NCBI RefSeq assembly: GCF_023634655.1
Contig: NZ_JAMKMS010000008.1
Location: forward strand, 124,001-188,000
From: Vibrio methylphosphonaticus
Lineage (GTDB): Bacteria; Pseudomonadota; Gammaproteobacteria; Enterobacterales; Vibrionaceae
Direction: 5' to 3'
DNA length: 64,000 nucleotides
Part shown: positions 1 through 9,900 of the stretch, piece after piece
Position numbering within the stretch: the stretch's first letter is position 1
Layout of the letters: every line of letters begins with the position of its first letter
Program-made: the position numbers and the translations under genes
Notes under the pieces: model-generated
What the model saw: the letters and a program-made list of their open reading frames with translations, nothing else
What the model was told of the DNA's origin: nothing
Database searches by the model: none

Positions 1-1
1 G

Positions 2-391
2 AAAGCGGCCATTGGGCAAGTCAATTTGCTTACTGATACGGTAAACCGAACTGTCTCTGGGCAGAAAGTGTTTCCAGACCCACGTTCAGTTAGTCAACAT
101 GAATTAAGCTTTTTACGCATGCCCCAGAGCCGAAAGGAGACGCTATCGCGGTTGGCTAATGCCCTTAACGACGATGTAAATCTCGCCCCTGATTTGTGGG
201 CTGAAATAAAAGGCATTGGCCCGTGGACGATTAACTATGCGAAGTTACGTGGCTTGTCTCAGCCTAACTTGTTATTAGCCACGGATCTTATCGTTAAAAA
301 ATATACCAACCTTCACCCATCGTGTATCGCGAGCCGAGTTTCGCCGTGGGGAAGTTATGCCACTTTACATTGTTGGAGCCAACATTCATGA
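2..391 (+). CDS. alkA: AlkA-type DNA-3-methyladenine glycosylase, 3' part
   Basis: C-terminal part of a helix-hairpin-helix base-excision glycosylase that removes alkylated purines; the 5' part lies outside the window. Visible are the HhH segment with GIGPWTINYAKLRG, where the glycine-rich hairpin and the following ALRG-like helix match E. coli AlkA (GIGRWTANYFALRG), a downstream Asp in LLLATDLIVKK, and the ending PWGSYATLHCW, which matches AlkA PWRSYALLHIW. The catalytic Asp of AlkA falls in the ATDLIV region. The stop codon overlaps the ogt start as ATGA, so the two alkylation-repair genes are translationally coupled. An N-terminal AraC/Ada fusion, as in some Vibrio proteins, cannot be excluded because the 5' end is missing. 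Confidence 0.85.
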   Translation, partial: KAAIGQVNLLTDTVNRTVSGQKVFPDPRSVSQHELSFLRMPQSRKETLSRLANALNDDVNLAPDLWAEIKGIGPWTINYAKLRGLSQPNLLLATDLIVKKYTNLHPSCIASRVSPWGSYATLHCWSQHS

Positions 392-867
392 CATTTTATG
401 CGCTAGTAGACAGCCCATTGGGGCGAGTGACGATTCAAGCTACGGATCAGGGACTCACCGGGTTGTGGTTTGAGGAGCACACCACGCAACCTGAGCATCT
501 AGGGGAGTTGCAAGCGCATCATCCAGTTCTATTGCTCACAAAGCAACAGCTTAGCGAGTACTTTTCTGGTGAACGAACGTGCTTTGAGATCCCGCTTGCG
601 GCAAAAGGGACGCCCTTCCAGATGCAGGTTTGGCAAGCGTTATGCGATATTCCTTATGGACACTTAATGAGTTACCAAGAGTTGGCGGATTATATTGGTA
701 ATCCTAAAGCGGTGAGAGCCGTGGGCTCTGCCAACGGAAAAAACCCGATTTCTGTGATTGTACCTTGCCATCGTGTCATTGGGAAAAGTGGTAAGTTGAC
801 GGGTTATGCAGGTGGTGTTGCTCGTAAACAAGCGTTATTGAACCTGGAAGATCAAGCAGATAGCTAA
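388..867 (+). CDS. ogt: Methylated-DNA--protein-cysteine methyltransferase
   Basis: Suicide repair protein (159 aa) that transfers methyl groups from O6-methylguanine to its own cysteine. The ATG at 388 was chosen because it overlaps the alkA stop (ATGA) and gives the usual family length; the same frame is open upstream to 322 but that part lies inside alkA. The active-site motif PCHRV is present with the acceptor Cys at about residue 127, followed by the GKSGKLTGYAGG loop. The winged-helix recognition segment with SYQELADYIGNPKAVRAVG is also visible. Together with alkA this forms a two-gene alkylation-damage operon. Confidence 0.95.
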   Translation: MTFYALVDSPLGRVTIQATDQGLTGLWFEEHTTQPEHLGELQAHHPVLLLTKQQLSEYFSGERTCFEIPLAAKGTPFQMQVWQALCDIPYGHLMSYQELADYIGNPKAVRAVGSANGKNPISVIVPCHRVIGKSGKLTGYAGGVARKQALLNLEDQADS

Positions 868-1024
868 GGATGTAATGATTACATTAACGGTGGAAATTTG
901 TCAGATTCAGGTGAATTTATAAATACTTTTGTTAAAGCGAGGGAATAACTGAACGCCGGATAGTGATAGGTTTCATAATTATTGTCTAAACTGACGTAAT
1001 TTAGCACTTTGCAATCAGTTGTTT

Positions 1025-1056
1025 TTGCATATTGCTAATGTGATTGCAATATGCAA
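1025..1056 (+). promoter_or_regulatory. Two LuxO-type activator boxes upstream of qrr
   Basis: TTGCAATATGCAA at 1044-1056 is a perfect match to the known LuxO box TTGCA-WWW-TGCAA. A second, one-mismatch copy (TTGCATATTGCTA) lies at 1025-1037. They sit about 100-130 bp upstream of the sigma-54 promoter, the expected enhancer distance for phospho-LuxO. The assignment rests on the established Vibrio qrr promoter layout. Confidence 0.85.
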
Positions 1057-1152
1057 ATGCTATATGAGTGTCGTTTATAGCGTTGCACATAAAAACTTAG
1101 GAAATTGAGCACGTGATTGAGAAATTCAACGAAAAATGGCCATTGTAAAAGT

Positions 1153-1168
1153 TGGCACAGTAACTGCA
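1153..1168 (+). promoter_or_regulatory. Sigma-54 (-24/-12) promoter of qrr
   Basis: TGGCAC at 1153-1158 and TGCA at 1165-1168 place the invariant GG and GC dinucleotides 10 nt apart, as in sigma-54 promoters. Transcription would begin about 11-12 nt after the GC, near 1178, exactly where the sRNA's first hairpin starts. Confidence 0.9.
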
Positions 1169-1177
1169 TGTATAAAC

Positions 1178-1287
1178 GTGACCCTTATTAAGCCGAGGGT
1201 CACCTAGCCAACTGACGTTGTTAGTGAACACCTCTTGTTCACACATGTATATAGCCAGTCACCTTATTTTGTGGCTGGCTTTTTTTC
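1178..1287 (+). ncRNA. qrr: Qrr quorum-regulatory small RNA
   Basis: About 110 nt. The 5' end folds as GTGACCC (1178-1184) pairing with GGGTCAC (1197-1203). Next comes the region conserved in all Vibrio Qrr RNAs, including CCAACTGACGTTGTTAGTG, which base-pairs with targets such as luxR/hapR and aphA mRNA. A 3' terminator closes the RNA. Hfq-dependent Qrr RNAs are made at low cell density by phospho-LuxO and sigma-54, and both signals are present upstream. No luxOU is adjacent, so this is not the luxO-linked Qrr1; which paralogue it is cannot be decided here. Confidence 0.95.
1254..1287 (+). terminator. Rho-independent terminator of qrr
   Basis: GCCAGTCAC (1254-1262) pairs with GTGGCTGGC (1271-1279) with one G-U pair across an 8-nt loop, followed by eight T residues. 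Confidence 0.9.
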
Positions 1288-1301
1288 TTCTTAGCGTCAT
1301 A

Positions 1302-2840
1302 TTATTCTAAAGCTATCTCATGTGTGTCATCTGACTTGTCATAGCAACTTGGCTCTCGCGGGCACCCTGCACCTCGTGAGCAGATCAGCCTAGCTTCGTT
1401 ATCTATTCCTCGCTCTATCCAGTTTATGTTGAGTATTTTTGATATTGTGGTGAGATCTTTTTTGATGCTCCTAGGTATTGTTGCACTCCCGCCACTACTG
1501 ACACACAGCCCCTTTAGCTCATTAGCAATATCTAATGCATTACCACCCTGTGCATCGATGGCCGGATTGAGATCGATACCAGCACAAAGCACTCGATTGT
1601 TACCCGCAGGGTCGGTCATATTGACAGACTCACAACAGTAAATTCTAGGTTCTCCTCCAACGTTAAGAATTGAAAGTTGCGCAGAAGAACCATTTCTAGG
1701 TTCAGAGAGACGTCTAAAGACTGCCCAATGCTGGCATGGGTCGTTTACCATTCGCATATTTCCCCACGGAAGCGGAATTCCGTTTCCGCGATACACCGCT
1801 TTTAGTTTTCCTGGGCCATAAGCATCGAAGTAATGCCAATGCGGATAAGGCGACACAACGGTCATACGACGCATCGCAACGGAAGGGGAAACGCCCGCGT
1901 GCTTATGCGCTTCAATCTCATAGCCGCTTCGATCCAAAAGTTGTCGAAAAGGGACTTTAGGGCAGAGTAAGGCACCAGCAAAGAAGCTGGATTCAAAGTC
2001 TCGCCATGCTTGAAGAATATCTTGTGAATTCAGCGCCGATGTTGATGGTGAACTGGTTGAATCTTCCCAACTGTTATGATGCCCAACGCTTAGAACACTC
2101 TTTAAGCCTTCTTCACTATGTAACACACGATGCCCTATATAGACCGCGAGGTCATATTTAAGACGAGTAGGGTAAGCTTTTAAGATTTCATTGAGATAGA
2201 TAGTGCCTGGAGGTTCAAAAAATGAGGTAACTAATTGCTTGGCATTGATACCAAGTTCGTCAACGACATCCTTAGGTGTACGCTTAACCCACTGTACGCG
2301 TAGCCCTAAATTTTTAGCAATATCGATAAGATCTTCAACCGAAAGGTTAAGGCGTTTTAAGCCAACTTCTTCTGCTGCCCGTTCTAAGTCGGGGAAATGA
2401 TTTTGCAAACTCTCTTGATGTGCACGAATAAGGAGATGAGCAAATTGGCGTCCCGTGATTCCAGTTTGAGACAGCATTTCGGGGATGGCAATTTGTAAAA
2501 TGTCGTTAGAAAAAAGAAAGCTGGGTTCGAGTGCCATGCCGCTAATACCGCCACGATTCCCTCTTACAGGGGTGATTTCTTCTTGTTCTGGCTCACTATC
2601 TAGAAACCAAGCGGGATTTTTTTGAAACACTTCCGCGATGACTTCTAGCATATCAATACTAGGTACACGCTTACCCCGTTCAATCATAGAAAGATAAGAA
2701 ACGGATGGCGCGCACTCAGGGTTCACACGAATACAGCGAGTAGAAAGGTCTTCCATCGTTAAATGGTTACGCTTTCTAAGGTTTCGAACTTTAGTCCCCA
2801 GAAAGTGGGACTGTCTAATTAAGCTTTTTGACAACGGCAT
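1302..2840 (-). CDS. XRE-family regulator, large form (DUF3612-like)
   Basis: 512-aa cytoplasmic transcription factor. Residues about 15-80 form a Cro/C1 helix-turn-helix (LRKRNHLTMEDL then SVSYLSMIERGKRVPSIDMLEVIAEVF). The remainder is a long ligand- or metal-binding region ending in a cysteine cluster (ICSRGAGCPREPSC). This architecture resembles the acyl-CoA-responsive RamB/MccR type and the vibrio DUF3612 proteins; as I recall, the latter are often found beside glyoxylate-shunt genes. It is divergent from the gene at 2997, with a 156-bp shared promoter region. The exact family label is from memory; the HTH is directly visible. No effector can be named from sequence. Confidence 0.75.
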   Translation of the reverse strand: MPLSKSLIRQSHFLGTKVRNLRKRNHLTMEDLSTRCIRVNPECAPSVSYLSMIERGKRVPSIDMLEVIAEVFQKNPAWFLDSEPEQEEITPVRGNRGGISGMALEPSFLFSNDILQIAIPEMLSQTGITGRQFAHLLIRAHQESLQNHFPDLERAAEEVGLKRLNLSVEDLIDIAKNLGLRVQWVKRTPKDVVDELGINAKQLVTSFFEPPGTIYLNEILKAYPTRLKYDLAVYIGHRVLHSEEGLKSVLSVGHHNSWEDSTSSPSTSALNSQDILQAWRDFESSFFAGALLCPKVPFRQLLDRSGYEIEAHKHAGVSPSVAMRRMTVVSPYPHWHYFDAYGPGKLKAVYRGNGIPLPWGNMRMVNDPCQHWAVFRRLSEPRNGSSAQLSILNVGGEPRIYCCESVNMTDPAGNNRVLCAGIDLNPAIDAQGGNALDIANELKGLCVSSGGSATIPRSIKKDLTTISKILNINWIERGIDNEARLICSRGAGCPREPSCYDKSDDTHEIALE

Positions 2841-2996
2841 TTTGTAAAATTCACACTGTAAAATTTTTGTTGTGAAATTGTAGCCAAAAAAGCGTTAGTC
2901 TACATAGTAAGCAAGATCACAAAACGAATATTAATGTAAACGCTTGTTTAGTGCATTTGCTCCATTTGAGACTAGCGACGGTAAAAGGAAGAAATT

Positions 2997-3569
2997 ATGA
3001 ACATGCTGACATTCGATAAGACAGAACTACATAAGAACCATTCAACGTTTATCGCAGAAGCTGTGTTCGCCGTAGAAATGGTCAAAGCCGACGAGCAAAT
3101 TGAAAAACAAAAAATGGCGAAGCAGCTACTGGATACATTATTTCCTTTAGACAGCGGCTCCCATGAGGATGTCGTTAGTTACGAAATCGACTACAGACAT
3201 GTGCAAGCTTATTTTAAAAACGGCCAACATAGTGGGCTTAAGCGAGCAAAGCAATTTGTTGCTTATGTCGGAGATAAATGCGCACCTACCTCGATTCTGT
3301 TTCGAGATGAAAGTGGTACTCATGTTGAGGTCATGATTGGTTGTCGAAAAGGGACTGGCCGTGTGGAGTTGGTTGAGATTGATGATGTTCAACTAGAAAC
3401 ATGTACGACGTTTGGGCATAGTGAACAGCAACACGCGTCGGGTATTAGGCACTGGGTTAGCCTGGTTCAAGGTGACGAGGAAGGTCGTCCAAGGGCGAGC
3501 GGTGAAGATAAAGAATACACGGCCAAAAATGGAGACGATTACGATCTGTCGTTTAGTTTTACTTGTTAA
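2997..3569 (+). CDS. Orphan protein resembling malate synthase G domain II
   Basis: 190-aa protein with a good ribosome site (AAAGGAAG) before ATG 2997. Residues about 45-105 read like the beta-rich second domain of malate synthase G. LLDTLFPLDSGSHEDVVSY, a KNG motif, QFVAYVGD, APTSIL and HVE follow the order and spacing of E. coli GlcB (FLDESLPLENGSYQDVVAF, KNG, QFVGYRGD, APTCIL, HIE). Weaker similarity continues (IDDVQLE, then WVSLVQGDEEGR and YTAKNGDDYDL). The catalytic TIM-barrel strand CEDSVAAVDAED of GlcB and everything after it are absent, so malate synthase activity is not expected. It is divergent from the XRE regulator, which may control it. It could be a decayed glcB remnant or a domain kept for binding; no frameshift or stop interrupts it. 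Confidence 0.6.
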   Translation: MNMLTFDKTELHKNHSTFIAEAVFAVEMVKADEQIEKQKMAKQLLDTLFPLDSGSHEDVVSYEIDYRHVQAYFKNGQHSGLKRAKQFVAYVGDKCAPTSILFRDESGTHVEVMIGCRKGTGRVELVEIDDVQLETCTTFGHSEQQHASGIRHWVSLVQGDEEGRPRASGEDKEYTAKNGDDYDLSFSFTC

Positions 3570-3689
3570 GCGCTTATCAAATTATTAAGCAAAACAGAAA
3601 CGATGCTAATGATGGTCTACACATAAAACATGATGAGAAGTCGATAGTTCGTAATTTGTGATGATATGGTAGATATAAATCGTTAACTT

Positions 3690-3716
3690 GCCTCCCTACG
3701 TAAGGGGGGCTTTTTT
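3690..3716 (+). terminator. Rho-independent terminator
   Basis: GCCTCCCTACG and the complementary TAAGGGGGGC (3690-3710) form a compact GC-rich stem followed by T6. It ends the 2997 transcript before the HD-GYP genes. Confidence 0.8.
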
Positions 3717-3799
3717 ATGAGAAAATACGGATCATTTGCTTCTCGTCTAGTCATATCTCAACTAGTCTTAGAGTGTGTTAATTCAATGTGTTAGCTATC

Positions 3800-6706
3800 A
3801 TGCCCAACGTAACTAAAAAAAAGAATACATTCGCGCTACCACTTCATGTCCATATGACGGCGATGTTTGTTATTTTGGTTGTCTTAGTTTGTGGGGTACA
3901 AATTTGGATAACACAATCAAGTTTGAACAAAGTTCTGCTTACCGCCAATGAAAACCTCTTTGATCGCATTGCCAGCGAAACTCGAAGTAATATGTCGTTT
4001 CACTTTGGACCCGCTTTTAGCATTGTAGATGCTTATTCTTCTGGCGAGTTAATACGAGAGGTTGATCCTAAACAACGGTTTTCATTTGTGCCTGAATTGG
4101 TATCTTTGCTACAAACGCACCGTCATATATTTGCATTTAAAGCGGGGTTTCCCGACGGGGAATGGCTGGCAGTTGCGAGGGTGCAAGATCAGAGAATTAG
4201 AAAAAAGATAGGCTTACAGCCAAGTGCAGAATATGCGGCTTTTAGTTACAACGTGGTATCCCATGAGTTGACTGTGAAGACTTATAACCAACAGTTAGTA
4301 TTGCTTAAAACTAAGATAATTAAGGACCTCACAGTAGACTTGCTAGAAGCTAACTGGTTTCGAAGCGCAATATTAACGAAAGCTAAAGTATCAAAGCCGT
4401 ATTATATGCCACTGCTGGGACGCACTGGAATTACCTTGCATAGAAAAGCAGCAAATGGCGCTGTGTTTGGGGCAGATATATTACTCGATGAAGTGTCCTC
4501 GGTATTACAAGACGATGGAGAGAGTCGAGATGCATTAAGGGTAATGTATGACGATGATTTCAATGTTTATGCTAACAGTCAGCCAGCGGTCTTTGAAATT
4601 AGGGATGTATTGAGACAATCCACACCGCTAAAACTAATGGACATTAACCACCCTCTCATTGCGACGACAGCCAATTTTGTGGAGTTTGGACAGCAAGCAA
4701 AAGAGATCACTTACCGAGGTGAGAAGTGGGTGCTCAAAATCGACCGCCTGAAAGGGACTCGAGATCAAATGTTCAATTTGGCCATGGCGGTGAAATCCGA
4801 GCAACTGTTGCAAGATGCAAACGCGGTCGCTCAGCGCTCTATCTTTGGCTCCTTTGCGGCATTATTGCTGGCGTTACCCTGTATTTATTATATGTCGCAG
4901 TGGTTAGCAAGGCCGATACGACAAGCCACTCGCAAAGCGAAATCCATTCAGAACTTTAATTTTAATGACGGTTCACAAGAGTATTCGCGTGTGACTGAAA
5001 TTAAACAAATGTCCGATGCGTTGCGCTCAGTTCAGTCGACAATTCAGCGTTTTTTGTCGTTGACTAACTCCATGGCAAAAGAAGATGATCTAGAAAGATT
5101 ACTCGCACTGGTCTGTCGAGAAACTGGGCAGGCGACGAAAGCCAATAGTACTTATATCTATCTACTCAATGATGAGGAAACACGGCTTGAACCGCGCTTT
5201 GTTAGCTTGAAGAGTCGAGGAGATCTTGATGTCGAAGAAATGGTGTCGCTGCAATTAGATGACCCGACTCTCCAGCATGATTTGCAAGCGTTTTTCCAAT
5301 TGAAGCAACCCGTCTGTATTCCCCATGACGAGATTCTTCCTTTTCTTATTAGAGAAAAGTCGACTGATAGTGTGCTCTTTGTTCCTTTGATTGATAGGCG
5401 ACAGAAGGTGATTGGAGCATTAGGGCTTGGTTTTGACAGCAAGCAAGAAAACATCGTCTTAATGGAAAATATTCAGTATATAGAAACGCTGGCTGCCTAT
5501 GCCTCGGTGACAATAGAGACGCAAACGATGCTCAACAGCCAACGGGCGCTTTTGGAGTCGTTTATTCAGGTAATGGCACAAGCCATTGATACCAAGTCTC
5601 CTTACACGGGAACGCACTGTCAACGTGTTCCTGTATTGACCGAAATGTTAACCGCTGCGGCACAAGAGCAAAGTGTGGGGCCTTTTGAATCGTTTTCAAT
5701 GACAACGCCGCAGTGGGAAGAATTACATATTGCAGCGTGGTTACATGACTGCGGTAAAGTGACCACGCCGGAACATGTGATAGATAAATCCACGAAACTG
5801 GAAACGATTTATAATCGAATACATGAAATTAGAATGCGCTTTGAGGTCGTCAAGCGTGATGCCGAACTTGAGTTCTATAGGAAGAAGCTAGATCTTATGT
5901 CTAATGCTGAAGAACGTTTGGCGCTAGAAAAAACATGTCGAGAGATAGATCAAGATTTTGCAACGATTGCCAACGTGAATATTGGCGACGAGTATTTGAG
6001 TTCAGACGCATTAGCGGATATTACCACCATAGCAAAGCGCTATTCTTGGACACCAACCATTGACGCGCGTTTAGGGCTTTCGAAAGAAGAACTGTCGCGA
6101 TATGACGCACTAGAATGTCAGGTTGACGAACAACAGTCGGTATTAAGCGATGGTGCGCATCACCTTGTCCAATGGGAGAGGGAGCCAGACAGGGAGTCTC
6201 GGTTTGTATTAAAGCCTGGCACGCACCAAAACAACTTAGGCGAGTTGTATAATTTGTCGGTACGTAAAGGGACGTTGAATAAAGAAGAACGCTATATTAT
6301 TAATAGCCATATGACCGCGACCTTAACCATGTTAGAACGTTTGCCTTTTCCCAAACACATGCAAAATGTACCTCTACTTGCTGGCAGTCACCATGAAAAG
6401 ATGGATGGGTCAGGATATCCATTAGGGCTGATGGCCGGTGATCTTCCTCTCCCGGCTAGAGCTATGGCTATTGCCGATGTTTTTGAAGCACTTACTAGCC
6501 AAGAACGTCCTTATAAACAACCGAAGAAACTGTCAGAAACCCTTGCCATAATGAAATTGATGGTGCGAGATGATCATTTAGATGCTGAACTCTTTGAGTT
6601 ATTTTTGACGTCAGAAGTTTATTTAGAGTATGCCCGTCATCATTTATTATTGGAGCAGATTGATGTCACGGATATCACTCCATATTTACCAGCAAAGAAT
6701 CGGTGA
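3800..6706 (+). CDS. Membrane HD-GYP-type phosphohydrolase, dCACHE-HAMP-GAF
   Basis: About 968 aa. An N-terminal TM helix (residues ~17-40), a periplasmic Cache-like sensor (~40-345), a second TM (~350-370), a HAMP-like linker, a GAF domain (~425-590) and a C-terminal HD-GYP module. HDCGK (His649) and [11 protein letters not shown] (from His864) carry the metal and c-di-GMP hydrolysis residues, so it probably degrades c-di-GMP in response to a periplasmic ligand. These motifs are 215 residues apart, against roughly 55 in standard HD-GYP domains, meaning a ~150-residue insertion. ATG 3800 was chosen over GTG 3788. The next gene is a paralogue of the same layout. Confidence 0.85.
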   Translation: MPNVTKKKNTFALPLHVHMTAMFVILVVLVCGVQIWITQSSLNKVLLTANENLFDRIASETRSNMSFHFGPAFSIVDAYSSGELIREVDPKQRFSFVPELVSLLQTHRHIFAFKAGFPDGEWLAVARVQDQRIRKKIGLQPSAEYAAFSYNVVSHELTVKTYNQQLVLLKTKIIKDLTVDLLEANWFRSAILTKAKVSKPYYMPLLGRTGITLHRKAANGAVFGADILLDEVSSVLQDDGESRDALRVMYDDDFNVYANSQPAVFEIRDVLRQSTPLKLMDINHPLIATTANFVEFGQQAKEITYRGEKWVLKIDRLKGTRDQMFNLAMAVKSEQLLQDANAVAQRSIFGSFAALLLALPCIYYMSQWLARPIRQATRKAKSIQNFNFNDGSQEYSRVTEIKQMSDALRSVQSTIQRFLSLTNSMAKEDDLERLLALVCRETGQATKANSTYIYLLNDEETRLEPRFVSLKSRGDLDVEEMVSLQLDDPTLQHDLQAFFQLKQPVCIPHDEILPFLIREKSTDSVLFVPLIDRRQKVIGALGLGFDSKQENIVLMENIQYIETLAAYASVTIETQTMLNSQRALLESFIQVMAQAIDTKSPYTGTHCQRVPVLTEMLTAAAQEQSVGPFESFSMTTPQWEELHIAAWLHDCGKVTTPEHVIDKSTKLETIYNRIHEIRMRFEVVKRDAELEFYRKKLDLMSNAEERLALEKTCREIDQDFATIANVNIGDEYLSSDALADITTIAKRYSWTPTIDARLGLSKEELSRYDALECQVDEQQSVLSDGAHHLVQWEREPDRESRFVLKPGTHQNNLGELYNLSVRKGTLNKEERYIINSHMTATLTMLERLPFPKHMQNVPLLAGSHHEKMDGSGYPLGLMAGDLPLPARAMAIADVFEALTSQERPYKQPKKLSETLAIMKLMVRDDHLDAELFELFLTSEVYLEYARHHLLLEQIDVTDITPYLPAKNR

Positions 6707-6736
6707 AATGAATAAAGCTCGCCTATGCTTGTTATT

Positions 6737-6795
6737 GTTGAATGAAGAAGCGTTGAATGAGTAAGCGTTGAGTGAATAAGCGTGACTGAATAAGC
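6737..6795 (+). repeat. 15-bp degenerate tandem repeat, four units
   Basis: Units begin at 6737, 6752, 6767 and 6782 (consensus GTTGAATGAATAAGC, last unit 14 bp). The array lies 31 bp after the stop of the first HD-GYP gene and just before the ribosome site of the second. Confidence 0.8.
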
Positions 6796-6806
6796 AAGGA
6801 AGCTTG

Positions 6807-9692
6807 ATGATAGGGAAATACAAAGGTTGGAACTGGCTACGATATCCACTACATATTCATATTTCTAGTTTATTTTTAGTGGTTATTCTGACCGTTTCAG
6901 GTGTGCAAATTTGGTTAACACAAAGTAGCCTGAAAGACGTGCTTTTAGATGCGAATGAACATTTGTTTAATCGCATAGCGAAAGAAACGCAAGCGAATCT
7001 CGCTATTCACTATGAACCGGCTTTTGCAATGGTTGAAGCCTTGTCTCGAGGGGAGCTATCCAGATACGTCAACGCTGAAGAGCGTATTAATGCCATTCCT
7101 GAAGTCATCAGCATGCTGTCTTCGACCCCATACGTTATGTCGTACTCTATTGTTTTCCCTAAAGGCGACTTCTTTTTAGCCTATCAGATCTACGATAATA
7201 CTATGCGCACAGCGCTGCAGGTTCGTCCTCATACGGACTATATTGTGTTTAATTATTCCAGTGATAGAGATCGGTTGGTGACCTATGAATTAAATCACGC
7301 GCATCATTTGATTTTATCGGAAACTAGGACCGAACTGCATTTAGATCCTCGAGAGCAAGCGTGGTTTCGAGAGGCTTTGTTTAACAAAATATCGTTATCA
7401 GATCCCTACTATTTTGACTTGGTAGATAAAATAGGAACGACGTTATCTAAGCGAGCTAGCAATGGGGCGGTGATTGCGGCGGATTTGACGTTAGAGCAGA
7501 TCTCTAATGTGCTGGCCGAATCGGTGACGAGAGAGTCATCGTTTAGAGTGTTATTTGATGGCAATGATCGACTTTTTGCCTATAGCAACCCCGCGCTAAT
7601 AACCGTTCAAGAGGAGGTGAGAAAGAGCGCTTCTCTACATGTCGATGACATCGCGAATCCCATTGTAAGAGAGGCCATTACTAAGGTTGGGCATGGGCTA
7701 GCCCGCTCGGTAGAGTTTAGTGCCCAAGGCCAGCGTTGGATTGGCCGAATCGAACAATCAGAACAAGGGGCAGGACATGATCTTTATTTACTCATGGTGG
7801 TGAAATCGGATGAACTGCTTGATAAGTCACAAGCGATTGCAAAAACGTCGGTTTATGCGTCACTCATTATCCTGTTCGTTTCCTTACCATTTGTTTATCT
7901 GATTGCTCAGCGTATTTCAAAGCCAATTAAAACGGCGACAGAACGAGCACAACGAATAGAAAAGTTCGATTTTAACATTGGTGATGGAAAACGGTCTCAT
8001 ATCAAAGAAATCCATGATCTTTCGCAATCCCTTTATGCGATGCAGCAAACCATTTCTAATTTTCTAACATTAACAAGAAATATCGCGAAAGAAGAAGACC
8101 TCGAAAAATTACTCGAGCTACTTGATGTAGAAGCACTACGCTCAACCGGAGCAAGCGTTAGCTATCTTTATCTGTGTGACTCTAGTGGGCGACTGCAACC
8201 CTATTATGTGCTGTCTAATGATGGTAATTCGCTTGAGGTCGAAGGATTGAAAGCACTTAACGTAGAGAGCGCTGAGTTGGATGTATTTAGGCGCGCTATC
8301 GAGAAGAAACAATCTATTGTTGTCGAATACCAACAAGTCCATATGTCGGTTGACCTCATCTCAAAAAATGAGTCATTCTTATTTATTCCATTATTTGATA
8401 GGCGAGATCAGTTATTGGGCGGATTTGGACTGACCATTCATTCCCAAGAAATAGATGATCTGCTGATCAGAAAGTTACCTTACATCGAGTCATTGGCGGA
8501 ATACGCCTCTGTTGCGATCGAAACAAAGCAAATATTGTCTGATCAAAAAGCGCTGATGCAATCGTTTATAAAAGTGATGGCGGGGGCGATTGATACAAAA
8601 TCCCCGTATACAGGCAATCATTGTCAACGGGTACCGGTGTTGACAGAAATGCTGACGCAAGCGGCGGTGGATTCCAAGTCAGACGCATTTGTAAATTATA
8701 GCTTAAGCAAAGAACAGTGGCAGGAGCTTCACTTAGCCGCATGGCTACATGACTGTGGTAAAGTCACAACTCCGGAGCATGTTGTTGATAAAGCTACGAA
8801 ATTAGAAACGATTTACAACCGAATTCATGAAATTAGAACACGTTTTGAAGTGTTAAAAAGAGATGCGCATATCACGGTGTTGTCTCAAGCATTGGGGCAC
8901 TCACTGAATGCAAAATATCAGGAAATATTAGATAAAGAATGGCAACAACTGGATGAAGATTTCTCCTTCATTGCGCAAACGAATATTGGCGGCGAGTTTT
9001 TGGGTGACGATGCCGTGTCACGTTTGCAAACTATCGCGCAGCGAACGTGGAACAAAACATTAGACGATCGGTTGGGCTTATCTTGGGAAGAAAGAGGGCG
9101 ATACAGTGAGAGGCCTTTTCATGCAGACCAAAGTGTGTCGGTGTTGGTGGATGGTAAAGAACACTGTGTGGAATGGAATGCCCAAGAAACGGCTGATCCT
9201 CGCTTTAATTTGAAAAAACCTACTTATCAAAATAACTTAGGCGAGCTTTATAATCTATCTATAAGAAAAGGAACGCTAAATGACGAGGAGCGTTTTGTTA
9301 TAAACAACCACATCGTAGAAACGATACGAATGTTGGAGAGCTTACCGTTTCCGAAAAGTATGGGTAATGTTGCGAGTATTGCTGGTGGGCACCATGAGAA
9401 AATGGATGGAACCGGTTATCCACTCGGTCTGACTAGAGAGCAGATGCCACTAACGGCGCGGGCGATGGCCTTAGCCGATGTATTTGAAGCATTAACAAGT
9501 GCGGATCGGCCATATAAAGCGCCTAAAACGCTGTCTGAATCGTTACGTATCATGTCTTTCATGGTGAAAGATCAGCATTTGGATGGGGAATTATTTCGCT
9601 TGTTCTTAGAGTCTGGCGTGTATCAAAAGTTTGCTCAACAATTTTTACAAGAAAGCCAAATTGATGACGTTAATATTGCAGATTATTTATAA
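6807..9692 (+). CDS. Membrane HD-GYP-type phosphohydrolase, paralogue
   Basis: 961 aa with the same layout as the preceding gene: TM (~13-35), periplasmic Cache-like sensor, TM (~350-370), HAMP, GAF, and HD-GYP with HDCGK and [14 protein letters not shown]. It carries the same long insertion between these motifs, including the shared segments [20 protein letters not shown] and [17 protein letters not shown]. The sensor halves have diverged much more than the catalytic halves, so the pair likely senses different ligands with one output. ATG 6807 has the ribosome site AAGGAAG; the codon before it is a possible TTG start. A recent local duplication, probably co-transcribed. Confidence 0.85.
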   Translation: MIGKYKGWNWLRYPLHIHISSLFLVVILTVSGVQIWLTQSSLKDVLLDANEHLFNRIAKETQANLAIHYEPAFAMVEALSRGELSRYVNAEERINAIPEVISMLSSTPYVMSYSIVFPKGDFFLAYQIYDNTMRTALQVRPHTDYIVFNYSSDRDRLVTYELNHAHHLILSETRTELHLDPREQAWFREALFNKISLSDPYYFDLVDKIGTTLSKRASNGAVIAADLTLEQISNVLAESVTRESSFRVLFDGNDRLFAYSNPALITVQEEVRKSASLHVDDIANPIVREAITKVGHGLARSVEFSAQGQRWIGRIEQSEQGAGHDLYLLMVVKSDELLDKSQAIAKTSVYASLIILFVSLPFVYLIAQRISKPIKTATERAQRIEKFDFNIGDGKRSHIKEIHDLSQSLYAMQQTISNFLTLTRNIAKEEDLEKLLELLDVEALRSTGASVSYLYLCDSSGRLQPYYVLSNDGNSLEVEGLKALNVESAELDVFRRAIEKKQSIVVEYQQVHMSVDLISKNESFLFIPLFDRRDQLLGGFGLTIHSQEIDDLLIRKLPYIESLAEYASVAIETKQILSDQKALMQSFIKVMAGAIDTKSPYTGNHCQRVPVLTEMLTQAAVDSKSDAFVNYSLSKEQWQELHLAAWLHDCGKVTTPEHVVDKATKLETIYNRIHEIRTRFEVLKRDAHITVLSQALGHSLNAKYQEILDKEWQQLDEDFSFIAQTNIGGEFLGDDAVSRLQTIAQRTWNKTLDDRLGLSWEERGRYSERPFHADQSVSVLVDGKEHCVEWNAQETADPRFNLKKPTYQNNLGELYNLSIRKGTLNDEERFVINNHIVETIRMLESLPFPKSMGNVASIAGGHHEKMDGTGYPLGLTREQMPLTARAMALADVFEALTSADRPYKAPKTLSESLRIMSFMVKDQHLDGELFRLFLESGVYQKFAQQFLQESQIDDVNIADYL

Positions 9693-9696
9693 AACG

Positions 9697-9723
9697 GTGC
9701 CCTTCTAGGTCGATGAGGGGCAC
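9697..9723 (+). terminator. Stem-loop after the HD-GYP pair
   Basis: GTGCCCTTC (9697-9705) pairs with GAGGGGCAC (9715-9723) with one G-U pair. The T-tract is poor, so it is only a possible terminator. Confidence 0.5.
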
Positions 9724-9780
9724 TTACATATCAAAAAAAGAGATACAGTGTGGATACGAATTATAGAGAACGCTCGCTCT

Positions 9781-9900
9781 AGTTAGTCGGGCACAACAGT
9801 TAGTCGGGCACAATTAGTGTGGGGCATAGTTAGTACAGTATAGTTAGTTCGGCATAGTCAGTGATGCATAGTTAGTGATGCATAGTTAGTAGGGCATGAC
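9781..9900 (+). repeat. Degenerate tandem repeats overlapping a gene end
   Basis: Two 17-bp units (AGTTAGTCGGGCACAAC-like, 9781-9814), a 16-bp unit, then five 14-bp units starting at 9831, 9845, 9859, 9873 and 9887 (TAGTGATGCATAGT-like). The last unit contains the final codons of the minus-strand GGDEF gene, and its stop codon lies inside the array. Confidence 0.75.
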
